Source of the DNA: Symbiodinium natans
Lineage: Eukaryota; Sar; Dinophyceae; Suessiales; Symbiodiniaceae
Assembly: GCA_905221605.1 (NCBI GenBank)
Contig: CAJNDS010002518.1
Coordinates: 1 to 64,000, forward strand
Length of the DNA stretch: 64,000 bases
Reading direction: 5' to 3'
The notes beneath the pieces were generated by a model that saw nothing but the letters and a program-made list of their open reading frames with translations, was not told the DNA's origin and did not search any database. Shown in pieces: positions 1 through 10,841 of the stretch. Position 1 is the stretch's first letter. Each line of letters opens with the position of its first letter. Both the position numbers and the translations under genes were made by a program.

Positions 1-1136
1 GCTTATGAATGTTTTCGATTTTTATTTGAGAAATGATCCTCCAAATCCAAATTGAAGAATAAATGATCCTCCAAATCTAAAATGAAGAATAAGTATCCAA
101 ATCATTCTAATTTTTATTTTTCTAATCCATCATTATCATTATCCATCAGAATCCAATCAAAGCATCAATATCCATCATAATTCATCCCTGCCCACCACTA
201 CCCATCCAAACCACCAGTCATTCTTGTTGGTTATCAATTACCTTCTACAAGGGTCGTGGATCCCGTGGAACAGCCCACGCAATGGAGCAAGACTACAAAG
301 AGAACAAACCAATGCAACTACACAACCAACCAATGCAATGGAGCAGCCAACCAGTACTGTCAAGCAGCTAACCAATATAACAAAAACAAAGAACAGCCAT
401 GCAAACGCAATGGAAGCAGCCAGCCAATGCAACGGAGCCGCCAACCAATGTTGTAGAACAGCCAACCAGTGTGATTGATGCGATTCTCATTCCTAACTTC
501 CTTACAAGAGTGATATGAATGTCTTTCATGATGGAGGAGCACACCGGTTCAATACAAAAGCACAAATGCCAAGCAGGACATTGCTGCTGTGTTGAAAACG
601 CGTGTGACCCTAAATGAGGTCAAACGAAGTTGCGAGTAGCAAGCCATCGACTTGCGCGGACCAGTGCTTTGATTGAAAAAAAAGAACCTGAGAGTAATGG
701 GGGTGCGAAAGTCATCCGTTTAAGCACTGGTTTCCTACGATCGCCAGCATTATCAAGAGACCGTGGAAAGTCCATGAAACATAGGCCCTGCTTTGGGGCC
801 AGGCTGGAGTCGTGAAACATGTATCGTGCCACTTCATGGCAAACTCTGCGCTCAGTCATCAGGTGCATACGCACGGTGTCCCAAGCTGACATCCTTGCAG
901 ACGTTTGCAGAGCACCACAAGTGCAAAGCAATGCTCAAGCGTTGATCCAGGTGATTGGAGACGTATTTCAGCAGCGCGCCAGTCTCCCGACATCACTTGA
1001 TCGGACCCCGGCTCACCGTGGCAGATGCACGGTAAACCTAGCACCAGACATTGTGTCTGTCTGTCAACTCATCATACAGACTCAAGAACGGGTTCTTAAG
1101 AACTTAGTCTGACTTGCTTGGGAGATTACTTGATGT
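1..1136. other. Left edge, no gene supported
   Basis: The first ~220 bases are AT-rich, with two imperfect copies of a ~30-base unit (around 30-60 and 61-90). Between about 255 and 475 the bases CAACCAATGCAA and close variants recur many times, so the short open frames on both strands there are by-products of the repeat. From 480 to 1136 I see no frame with convincing coding character and no clear splice signals. Confidence 0.5.
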
Positions 1137-3019
1137 TCACTTCATGGCTTCTTCTAGCATCCTGCGCGTGGCCGCCATGGGATCTTCTTCTTCGGGCTTG
1201 TCGGCATCGTGGATAAAGTCCTTGAACCTCAGGCGCACCACTGCATCCAAACGTTTCTCAGGATAAAGCTCGTCGGTAGCCTGAACCTTCCAACTGTCTC
1301 CCTCCTTCTGAAGGGTAGCCACCAGCCAGACTCCTGTTGATCGAATGCCCTCGGGTCGTCTGATTCGTACCAAGTCCTGCTGACCCGCAGAAATCTTGGC
1401 AGTCCAGGGCGACTGGCTCTTTGCCGTCGTGAAGCCCTGGTTCGAGGAAGCGTCATTGATCGTCTCTTTACTGGCCACCTGCGCGATTAGTGCTACCAGT
1501 GGGACCTTCTTCAGCTTGGACAGATCCACCGAGCTTTCTTCCACGACGGTGGGTGGCCCATCATCACAAAACTGCCACCAAGAGCACTTGGGAATGAGGC
1601 CTGAGTTTGGGCCTGCATCCTCCGCGGCAACTTTTGCAGATACAGAGCCACCTGCACATTCCGACTCCAGCAATGGATCAAAGAGAGGTTTCCGCGGCCC
1701 CTGTTCACGCAGAAAGTCACCAAAGCCAACTGCCTTCCAGTTGGGCTTCAATTGCTTGGAGGCCGCGTTTTTGGGGTCGGCAGTCTTGTCCCGCTCTGCT
1801 AGGTATGCCGCGCCACTGGTTCTCTTCATGGCGATCTAGAGGAAACCAAGTAGAATCAGAGAAGAGCAGGCGATACCTTACGAATGCATCCGCATGCTTG
1901 CCGCCTTCCAAGAACACATTAAGCTGAATACAGGATCTATCTCGTGGCAGATTATTTGGACTTGAGCCAGCTGTGCCAGAAAGCGGCGATTGAAACAACA
2001 GCATCGCCCACGCAAGTGGTAGTTCCTCATTGAAAGCGGTCTCTCTAGACTGTAAGCCCCATGCCAGTAAAACGGGAGCCGCGTGCCGATTGCGTTCCGC
2101 AACCTGGGCCACTGGCCTCAGCCACGGAGCGCTCTGGGATCGAGAGCTGCCTGGATGTTGGTGCTCAGACTCTCTGAGTTGACACGGAGTGTCTTTGGAC
2201 TGAGGCCAAGTAGTTAGAATGCTCCTCAAACCAACTTACAGCCAGCTGTTTATGCTTGAGGGTGCCCAACTTAACGGACAGAAGGCCTGTCTTAGGCTGG
2301 CACTGTGGCACAGACCCAAGCATCTTCCGACCGACACACATCCCTGCATATCTCCTTGCCTAGAAAAGCACTGGAAGAGGAAGGCAGGCCTTCGGAGCCT
2401 GAGGCCATTGCTGCCGGGCGAGCCGTGGGTCGTTCATCCAAGTCTGGCCCTTTGCGACACTGCAGGTTGCAAGAAGTACAAGAAGTGTCTGCGCTTGTTC
2501 GGTGAGATACAGGTCAAGAGCTGAGCAGGCAGCTGCCCGAGAGGTGTAGGTATCATCCGGACGCATTGGGCCAAGCCTGGCAACAAGAGAGAATGTCAAC
2601 TTCCTAATCATCAGACTTTCCATGCCGGCAGCACACGTCTCGTGCACGGAACCTGAGCCGAGACATGCAATTCATTGTCTACGCGCACCAACCCCGGCGC
2701 CTGAAATCTGCTGAGCTGGGAGTTGGAAGAGTACTCGGAGCACCAAACTTCATACTTTGAGGCCCACGCTGTCCGGAGCCCTGCTCCTGATGAATATCAA
2801 CAACGGGAAAAATTTCCCAGCCTCAGGCTGTTTTGAAATGTCTGAAGCCCATCCTGGTACATGCCAGTCACGTCGAGCCTGGGAAAACACAAGCGAGAAT
2901 GAGCTCGACGAGTATGTGGGGAATTCACTGTGGATTTGAAGGAATGCTTCGGATTTCTGGAAGCAGAATACCCCAAACGGCCGCGGCAGGGTCGCCAACA
3001 GTTGGGCAACGTGCAGCAT
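1137..3019 (-). CDS. Six-exon hypothetical protein gene with 39-46 nt introns
   Basis: Proposed coding exons, in transcript order: 3019-2756, 2715-2621, 2576-2399, 2359-2240, 2199-1882 and 1835-1137. They total 1674 nt (557 codons plus TGA) and stay in phase across five short introns: 2716-2755 (40 nt, GT-AG), 2577-2620 (44 nt, GA-AG), 2360-2398 (39 nt, GC-AG), 2200-2239 (40 nt, GT-AG) and 1836-1881 (46 nt, GT-AG). Several acceptors have pyrimidine tracts. GC and GA donors are known in dinoflagellate introns. The ATG at 3019 is the first in the first exon, but the frame stays open upstream to about 3053, so the true start could be further out. The last exon alone gives a 230-residue open frame from its own ATG, ending EEAMK. 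I recognise no domain; the C-terminal third is rich in charged residues. The GA-AG intron is the least certain part. Confidence 0.6.
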
Positions 3020-5990
3020 TATTTTTCTATCCTGGTCTCCGAGAGTCCGGCAACTGCACCCCTTGTGGATTTCGTGACTGACCTGCTTACAGGAAGCTCA
3101 AACATTGCAAACATTTGCATCACTTTCGTCTGCCTGGCAAGTTGGATGGCATCGGCCAGGGCGCCGCCACACAGCCAGCGGACCTACCACAAATCAAAAC
3201 ATGCCTGGAGGAGCCAAGATCCCGCCTCGTCACTCCCCCACTCCCCCAATGAACCCCGACGCAACATGTAAAGCATGACAGGGCCACTGGTTGGTGCCGG
3301 CAAAGCCTCGCAAGGAAAGAGGGCGCATGTTCACAGACCCCGCAACTGTAACTCTTTCCCCCCTACTTGCAAACAGTTGGCAGCACGCATCTCCTAGTGG
3401 GCTGGCATGATATGTGCACGTGCACCCATCGCTGCTTAATTTGGGCCAGGGTGCCATGGTGCGAGGGCAGCTGGTGCGTGTTGACTTGCCTGAGGCAGGT
3501 TCTGCAAAGGAAGAGCGCGAAAACCGCGAAGATCTTCGGCTCCAGACCCCGACGCTTGCTGTGGGGTGATGGCATATGTCACCTGATAGCCAAGGAAAGT
3601 CAAGAGAAGCCGCCAGGATGCTAAATTCAAGGCGCTGACTTCGAGCCCTTCACTGGTAGAGGTCCTAAGATTTGCACGCTTTGCGATGATGAAGCATTAG
3701 GCGCGTGGCGAGAAACGCCACAGCAAGCTGCCACACTTCAAAACCGACAGCCAGCTGGTGAAAGCTTTACAAGATGCAGATGCGAGACGAGGCTCAAGAG
3801 CGACCGGCCAGCCGACTCATTTGAAGGCACGGATGGTCTGCTGCCAAAGGGAACTGAGCCTCCGTGAGGACAGCGAAGCTGGGTTGAATGGACATGGTTC
3901 TTGACCCGGGTATCCTTCCGCCTCTGATTACGGCTTGAGCTCAGATATCTTAAAGAACGTCCATGTAGAAACTGCAGGCGAACCTTGACTGGCAGGGTTT
4001 GCCGCCGCCGGCATCTCGTAGGTACTTCGAGCCTTGACAAACAAAGATGCATCGTCCCCTCATGTAATAGAACTTCTTAACATTTTTGAACTTGTCATCT
4101 TGCAGCTGGCATACGGCGAACGTTCATAAAGACAATCAACCCACGTCGTCTGAGAAATTCGCCTGCGGCGCCTGATTGTTGGACTGCAGCCTTTAGGCGG
4201 AGACGCCCGAAAGCTCCACTCAATGGATCATGATGGTACTGCGTCTGGTCACTCCAGTTGTCAACAGAGTCTCAAGCTGCTGATGGAAGCTTAGAGGGCC
4301 GGACCTCGGCGAAAGCACGGGGCAGCACATGAGGGCAGCGGCGGAATGATTTCTGAGGTTTGTACGGCTGCTTCAGAGTAGAAGCTGGCCTTCGACAGCC
4401 CAATGACACATACACGGAATTCCCAGACAGGACGAAGGTTCGAGGCACCCGCGGAACTTGCCAAAACGCTGTGCCCTCCAAGCTTCTCATTTCCTGCAAG
4501 TTTTCCACACGTTGCGGTTCATAACACGGCGAGCAAGCTCCAGCCTCATGATTGCTCGGCAGGGCTCCGCAGCCCGTCCAACCACGGCCAGACTGGGCTG
4601 GTGACGGCGGCATGCTCGGCCTTCCGTCTTCACGGGCACACAAACACAAGGAGGGGAACCTGGCGTATGATAAGCGTCGAGCCGGCTGTTGAATGCGGGC
4701 GAGGACCTGAAGCAGACAAGTTGCCACATGTTGCCGCCGCCTACGGTCATCCACCAGCATACAAGGCGAAGGGGCCTGAAATCGCCAGAATCAAAGGCTC
4801 CGATGTCGCCAATGATCCGCCTGCCGATGCATAAGAATCAACAGCGCAGGCACCTGCGAGTTCATCGCCTGCCTTTGCTCATTTCCCGACACGCTGCCAT
4901 AGAACCTGTACGCTGACATCTGTAAAGTGCTTGCTGACAAAGTTGATTTGTACAGTCTTGGGAATGGGCGCTGCTTCGTTTGTTCCTCAGGTGCTCAGCA
5001 TGCATGTGTGTCATCTTTAGCAGACGCTACCCATCACAGGAGATGTTCACCAGACGGTGTAAGCACCAGACCAACTCATAACTACATGAGAAGCGGCACT
5101 TCGGCAGGATGTCTGAACATTCCGAGCCTGACCCTCTTGTCAACAGACTCAGTGCCCCTTCTACTATGAGCGCCGAGGCAAAGGCCCAGATTTGTGGCCC
5201 ATGGGTTCCAGCCCTGGCAGCAATCACAACAACCAAGCATTTAGCAGCATCATCACCGCAAGCTATGTCCCAACCCAGCCCCTACTCATGGTATCCTGAG
5301 GTTCGACCGGGCCGGACATCTGTGAGGGAAAGGGCTGCCAAGCCTGCAGGTTTCATGGCAGAGGACATGAACTGTCTCATGCAAGTCTTCAGCCAACTCC
5401 GGGCTCCCAAATGTGAAAAACTTGTCTCAAAGAGCATAGTCAGCTGCAGCGACAGCAACCTCGTGGCTCCCATGGTGACATGGTGTCCAGCTTGCAGGCT
5501 TGCAACACCTACTGTGTCAAAGGCCTCTCGAGGAGTATTCAGTGAGGTTGGAACCTGCATGCAACACAGCCTCCGCACTCTCAAGCCAGCATGAATCCGG
5601 CAACGAATCCGGCAAACTGCAAGGCCGCGAGGCATCGAGCAACTGAGCAAAGCTACAAAAGGCTGAGTGACAGCAACTTGATACCAGACATTTGTCATGG
5701 GAAGTCCTTCGGCACCTGTTTGGGTCAGAACTCATGAACCAAAGGCCTGTTCTCGCAGTCACATATACCCACATAAAACTGTGCAGCCGCGACGATTTTC
5801 GAATCGCCTCAAACTCAGCCCAAGCGACACAATGGCGACAACTCAGGATGATCAAAAGAGTTGGTCACTGCCCCGGCGATGCAGAGCACATTATCAAACG
5901 TTAGCATCGACAGTAGCCAGCTTCTCAAGACTTAAGCTGCGCCCTTAATTCCCTCGCACAAGGACAAAGCTTAGGGTATAGCGTTGAAGG
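3020..5990. other. No gene resolved; possible isolated exons
   Basis: No repeat or complete gene is supported here. A minus-strand frame ending at 4272 (roughly 4272-4490), preceded by a TTGCAG acceptor-like site, has plausible coding character and could be a terminal exon, but its phase could not be tied to a second exon. A GTAAGC donor-like site at 3090 fits an upstream non-coding exon of the gene that begins at 3019. Confidence 0.3.
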
Positions 5991-6019
5991 ACTAGGCTAA
6001 AGGGACGTGAAGAGTAGCA

Positions 6020-7320
6020 GGTCAGGCCTGTTGGCTGCCACATGCCACTCCGTGTCCACTCATCTGGGAGGGAAACGACCACGCCTGCTTCACAGTCGCG
6101 AGTGCCCAGTTCCCGAGCAAACCACCCCCCGATGCCAACAAGCCTGCTCTGCGTTGCGGCTTGAAGGCTGCGAGGCAGGAGCTTGCGTGGCCTGTCTTTT
6201 CTTGTCACTTTCTGACACATCAGGCATCAGCAAGTGCATAGTCAGATGGTGATCCGAATCGGCACCTCAATGAGAGTGCAAGCTCCACTACTGCCAGCGG
6301 GCCTGCTGACTACTGCCTTCTGCTCCTGGCATACTCACCTGCGAAGGGAACGGCTGCCAGACCTGCTTTGCCAATGCATCTTTCCAAAATTCTCCAGCAA
6401 GACAGAATGCCAGGCCACTGCTAATTGGCCTGGCTTGTGGGATCTGCAGGGCGGCTTGAAGGCTGCGAGGCCGGAATTTGCATGGCCTGTCTTCAGCTGG
6501 AACTTTCTGACACATCAGGCATCAGCAAGTACGTACCCAGATATTTGGCAAAAGAAAAAACTCTTGATCCGAATTGGAACGGGCCTGCTGACTATTGCCT
6601 TCTGCTCCCGGCATACTCACCTGCGAAGGGAACGGCTGCCAGACCTGCTTTGCCAATGCATCTTTCCAAAATTCCCCAGGAAGACGGAACGCCAGGCCAC
6701 TGCTAACTGGCCTGCTGGTTGATAGGATCTGCAGGGCGGCTTGAAGGCTGCGAGGCAGGAACTTGCATGGCCTGTCTTCAACTGGCACTTTCTGACAAAC
6801 CGGCATCATCAAGTGCATAGTCAGATGTTTGGTGATCCGAATCGGCAAATCAATACGATTTTGCATTTTTCAGTGTGTGTGTGTGTGTGTGTGCGTGCAA
6901 GCTCCACTACTGCCACCAGGCCTGGTGTCTACTGCCTTCTGCTCCTGGCATGCTCACCTGTGAAGGGAACGGCTGCCAGACCTGCTTTCCACATGCATCT
7001 TTCCAAAATTACCCAGGGAAGACAGACTGCCAGGCCACTGCTAGCCGGCCTGGCTTGTGGGATCCGCAGGGCGGCTTGAAGGCTGCGAGGCAGGAACTTG
7101 CATGGCCTGTTCTTTCTGAATTGGCACTTTCTAGCACATCAGGCATCGGCAAGTGCATAGTCAGATGTTTGGCAAAAGAAAAACTCTTGATCCAAATCGG
7201 CACCTCATCATGATCAAGCTCCACTACTGCCACCGGGCCTGCTGACTGCTGCTTTCTGCTCCCGGCACACTCATGTGCGAAGAGAACGGCTGCCAGGCCT
7301 GCTTCTCAGTAAACATGCGA
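6020..7320. repeat. Tandem array of ~280-340 bp units
   Basis: About four units recur, each with a CTGCTGACTACTGCCTTCTG-like start followed by GGGAACGGCTGCCAGACCTG. Unit starts are near 6302, 6583, 6920 and 7237, with a degenerate copy before 6300. Units differ by small indels; one carries a short GT run at 6873-6895. Open frames run through the array on both strands and repeat with it, so I treat them as repeat by-products. The GGAACGGCTGCCA-type core also occurs singly near 7590. Confidence 0.8.
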
Positions 7321-8190
7321 AGAACAGTGATTACAGCCACCCCACTTCCTCTGCAACTGGCCTGCGTATTGCTCTGCCCTGCCAAACCGTGCAGTTTGTG
7401 GTCCTGACATTGTACAAACTGAACACTCCCAAGTCTGCAGGTTGAATGTGGCAATGCCCGACACCTTGCTGAATGCCCTAGCAGAAAAGTGGATGATCGG
7501 TAGAATGGTAAGGCATGCTGACTACGCCTATGCCTATGCCTATGACAGCCGAGAGTGCCTGAGTGGCATATTCTTCTGCGGGACCGCTTTGGTGAGGTGG
7601 AAACGGCTGCCAAGCCTGACACAACGCTAAAGCAGCTTCATTCCCGGGTTGCGAACTCCCTGAGAGAACCCAACTGCCCTCCCAGCCACTTGGCTCATGC
7701 CCTCACGTTTCAGATGGTCATGCTAGAGCGTCGCATGTCGGTCTGCCCTGCGTTTGCTGCTCTTCTTGTGGCAGGCTTTGCCACTCGATCCTTCCACTTC
7801 TTTCTGCACTTTGTCTACCTGGTGCACAACTTCTCGAGGCGTGGAACCTTGAAAAAATTAACGGTGGTCGCCATGAGCGGTTCGCTCTGAGCAAAATCAG
7901 TCGGAAGATGCCTGATGTCAGATATGAGAAACGTGCTTTGATTTCGCTCTCCCCGTCCTTCCTATTCTGGTTATTCTTCTTCGGTACCCCCATCCAAACA
8001 AGACTTCCAAGACGAGAAATAGATTGTATAATCCCAGAAATTATTATGGACATGATCCCAAATGCAGGACTTATGAAGATGTAAACTTCTGGATGTCCAA
8101 AAACAAAAATAAATGCTGATAGAATATAGGATCTCCTCCAAATATAGGATCAAAGAAAAGTGTATTAGAATGAAGATCACACACCATATC
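7321..8190. other. No gene seen
   Basis: The stretch between the ~300-bp array and the CT-rich block holds no convincing frame or splice pair. The region after about 7850 turns AT-rich. Confidence 0.4.
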
Positions 8191-8191
8191 T

Positions 8192-8466
8192 CTCTCTCTC
8201 TCTCTCTTTCTTTCTTCCTTCCTTCCTTTCTTTCTTTCTTTTCTTGTTGCTTTCTTTCTTTCCTTCCTTCTTTCTTTCTCTTTCCTGACTATACAACTCG
8301 CAATGCAGCCGATCTTCGGCCACTTCACAGCACCAAGCCACTATGCCGCCCGGCCATATCTCTCTCTCCCTCCCTCCCTCCCTCCCTCCCTCCCTCCCTC
8401 CCTCCCTCCTACTCTCTGTCACTCTCTCTTACTCTCTCTTGCTCTCTCTTACTCTCTCTTACTCTC
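8192..8466. repeat. CT-rich microsatellite block
   Basis: Runs of (TC)n, CTTT/CTTC variants, (CCCT)n at about 8363-8408 and TCTCTTAC-type repeats follow each other. The poly-Ser/Leu and Arg/Glu open frames here are low-complexity artefacts. Confidence 0.9.
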
Positions 8467-8711
8467 GAAACTCTTCTATCGGTCAGCCGGGAAATCTCCT
8501 GCGGTCTCACCCGATTTCTCTTCACATGCCTCCTCTCCCCCCCTGCGATGGCCTGGAAGGTGGATGGATCTGAGAAGCCTTTCATGACCAGCAGCTTTGA
8601 CAGCAACAAACCCATGGGCATCCCAGGTCGGCCTGCATTGGTGGTCTGCTCAAGGTTCTGCTCGAGCTCATCCGTCCCAAACCTGTTTCATGAAGCTTAA
8701 AACAACTGGGA

Positions 8712-8810
8712 TGGGATGTTCCCCCTTATACTAACAGTGCCGAATAGGGATTCTAGTACCCCCGTGTATAATCCCGATTAAAGACTGCTAGTACAAGGGG
8801 GAACATCCCA
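8712..8810. mobile_element. 99-bp foldback (MITE-like) element
   Basis: The 26 bases at 8712-8737 are the inverted complement of 8785-8810 with two mismatches; the arms start TGGGATGTTCCCCC. The complementarity continues inward (AATAGGGATT against AATCCCGATT), so the whole piece can fold into one hairpin. There is no coding capacity. A target-site duplication is not clear, so a MITE, a small hairpin RNA locus or a chance palindrome remain possible. Confidence 0.6.
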
Positions 8811-9430
8811 ACAAAGGAATTCAAAAAACAAACAACTCCGGAGGCAAGGCTGCGGCTGTGGGAAACTGTGGCCCTCCGTGAAGTCCAGGTCGGATTCCTC
8901 GTCCTGAATGACGACCGCTGCTGCTACACGGGGACATAATTGGGCTTGCTCATGACACCAGTCTGAGCACTGAGAATGTGGCCACATCAGCGTGTGGCAG
9001 GAGCGCTTCATGTGGCACGATAGCTCCAACTGGAATGTCCTCACCCTCCGGCACCCAGATCCAGACCCTCAGCAAACAAGGACAATTCAAGCCGCCTGTG
9101 GTCCAGGTGGCCTTTGTGTGTCTGAGCCGTGGACCCATCCTCGTCCAATGGTGGCGGGGGCGGGGGAGGAAGGACCTAGCCGGCCCGACCGGCACATCAG
9201 CCATCTCTCAAAGAGCACGAGTCGAACCTCCCAAATGGCCGACCACCCGGCTGGTTTCGGAGGTCTCTCCCACAACACCGTCTGGCACACCTGTGAGCAC
9301 GACAGCGCCCATCACAGGCAAAGAAGAGCCTCCTGATCTGCCTCTGGTGCTTTGGTCTGGATGACTTCTCTCTTCGCCCTTGGCAGGACGTCATCACGTT
9401 CAGAAGCCCAGCTCTCCTTCCCACGGCATC
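8811..9430. other. No gene resolved
   Basis: Nothing in this stretch could be tied to a start, stop or splice partner. Confidence 0.3.
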
Positions 9431-9439
9431 CCAATCACC

Positions 9440-9546
9440 AAGCTTCCGCACACTGGAAGCGAAAGTGAAGCTGCTTGCCGAGGCGTTGACATCCTTGGAT
9501 TCAGACAAAAGGATCACAAAAGGCAACCGATGTTGAGGAGATATTG
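9440..9546 (-). CDS. Candidate internal exon, hypothetical
   Basis: A strong acceptor (TTGTCTTTGCAG, minus strand) is followed from 9546 by an open frame with balanced composition, including PFVILLSESKDVNASASS. The frame continues toward about 9200 but loses coding character, and the donor is unclear (a GTGATT site near 9440 is one option). It lies just downstream of, and on the same strand as, the gene at 9922-10629, and may be its continuation or a separate gene. Confidence 0.3.
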
Positions 9547-9921
9547 CTGCAAAGACAACCAATGCAGACGTCATGTTTGTCCACAACATGGTCGGGTTTT
9601 TGGTTGTGCTACATTGGCACTTCACATGCCACTGGCCCTGGTAACCAGCGCAAGTGCATCTGGCACTATGCTGGTATTGCACATGGGTTCCAGCAGGGAA
9701 AACCTACTTAAGATATTCTTATTCAAATCGATTCCTGCACATCAAGAACCCTCTCGAAAACTTCAGCTGTTGATGCTCAGAAGGCGAACATCGAAAACAA
9801 GGAGTCCTGCGCATCGAGAAATGAGGAGTGCTCAGCCTGGGGCTTTGGCAGCCTTCAGCAACTGTTTTCAAATCCAAGCCTGGAGGCAGACCGCGACTTT
9901 CTTCGGCTCTTTCACCAAAGC

Positions 9922-10629
9922 CTAACTTTCCTGGAATCCAAAAGCGCCGCGTTTCACCTCATGGCTGAGGCGTTGCACATCGTTTGCACTTGTCACTACG
10001 CTTGTTACTACGCTTGCACTACTAGGCTTTGTTGCTACGCTGACAAATCTAAGCTCCGAAATCGGCGTGTCGAAACAAAGCTGCTGTGTCGACCATGGGC
10101 CTTCCACCATGAGCTGCAGGGCCTCTTTCAAGCCTTCAATCGGCACCTGCGCATCGCGAAGGCAAGTGATAACATGGTGACTGGATTTTCCCAAGGCGCA
10201 ACACAACTTAAGTGAATGATCTCCATGTACCAACATCAGAACCTCTTTGACGAAGAACGTGTCTTGAGCTCCAAAAGATGTCGAAAGCACCAGGTCGCCG
10301 TTGCTCGACCAGCCATTGTACAGGGCGGTCACATTCCTAAGACAGCCAAAGACACATGCAGCATGCTCACTGCAACTCATCTCCAGCTAAGTGCTGCAGT
10401 GTCGAGTGTCGTCTCAAGTCCTGGATTCGCATTCCCAGTTCCTGGCAGCACACATCCGCGACGCGTGCACGCAAAGAAGGCAGCAGAGCAAATGAGGAGG
10501 ACCACGATCTGTGATGGAGGAGGAAATCCGGCACACAAACACCGTGTGGCCAAAGAGCCGTCCTGGCTTCAGCTTCCGATAGCCCAGTCCACTGGAGGTG
10601 AAAGCCTGACAGCAAGGCGCAGACTTACC
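9922..10629 (-). CDS. Partial multi-exon hypothetical gene with 34 and 37 nt introns
   Basis: Three minus-strand exons join in phase: one ending at 10629 (its frame is open upstream to at least 10841), then 10591-10371, then from 10336 onward. Intron 10592-10628 (37 nt) has donor GTAAGT and acceptor CTTTCACCTCCAG. Intron 10337-10370 (34 nt) has donor GTGAGC and acceptor GGCTGTCTTAG, and splits a Gln codon (CA/G). Residues across the second junction read HLAGDELQ-NVTALYNGW. If no further intron is used, the frame ends at 9922; a GTGAAA donor and a TTAG acceptor 36 nt apart could replace the last residues. The 5' end is not resolved. I recognise no domain. Confidence 0.5.
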
Positions 10630-10841
10630 AGAAAGCCTTTCTTGTTGCAGTCCTCAGCACTTGCTCTAGTTGCTTCCCGGCATTTGCCTAGCCATCCATC
10701 TTCTTGCAACCAGTCTGTGCTGTCAAATTGCAATGCAGCTTGGTTGTAGCAACTAAGAGACCCACGGCATCTTGCGGTGCAGCGGTTAGCCTTGAAATTT
10801 AAGATTTCATTCACAGCTCCTGGGGTGGACATCATGGACAC

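Noticed and set aside
2757-3081. Plus-strand frames opposite the first exon of the 1137-3019 gene
   Set aside because: They lack splice partners; the minus-strand model stays in phase through five introns.
6234-6722. 162-codon frame in the ~300-bp array
   Set aside because: The frame repeats with the array and overlaps equally long frames on the other strand.
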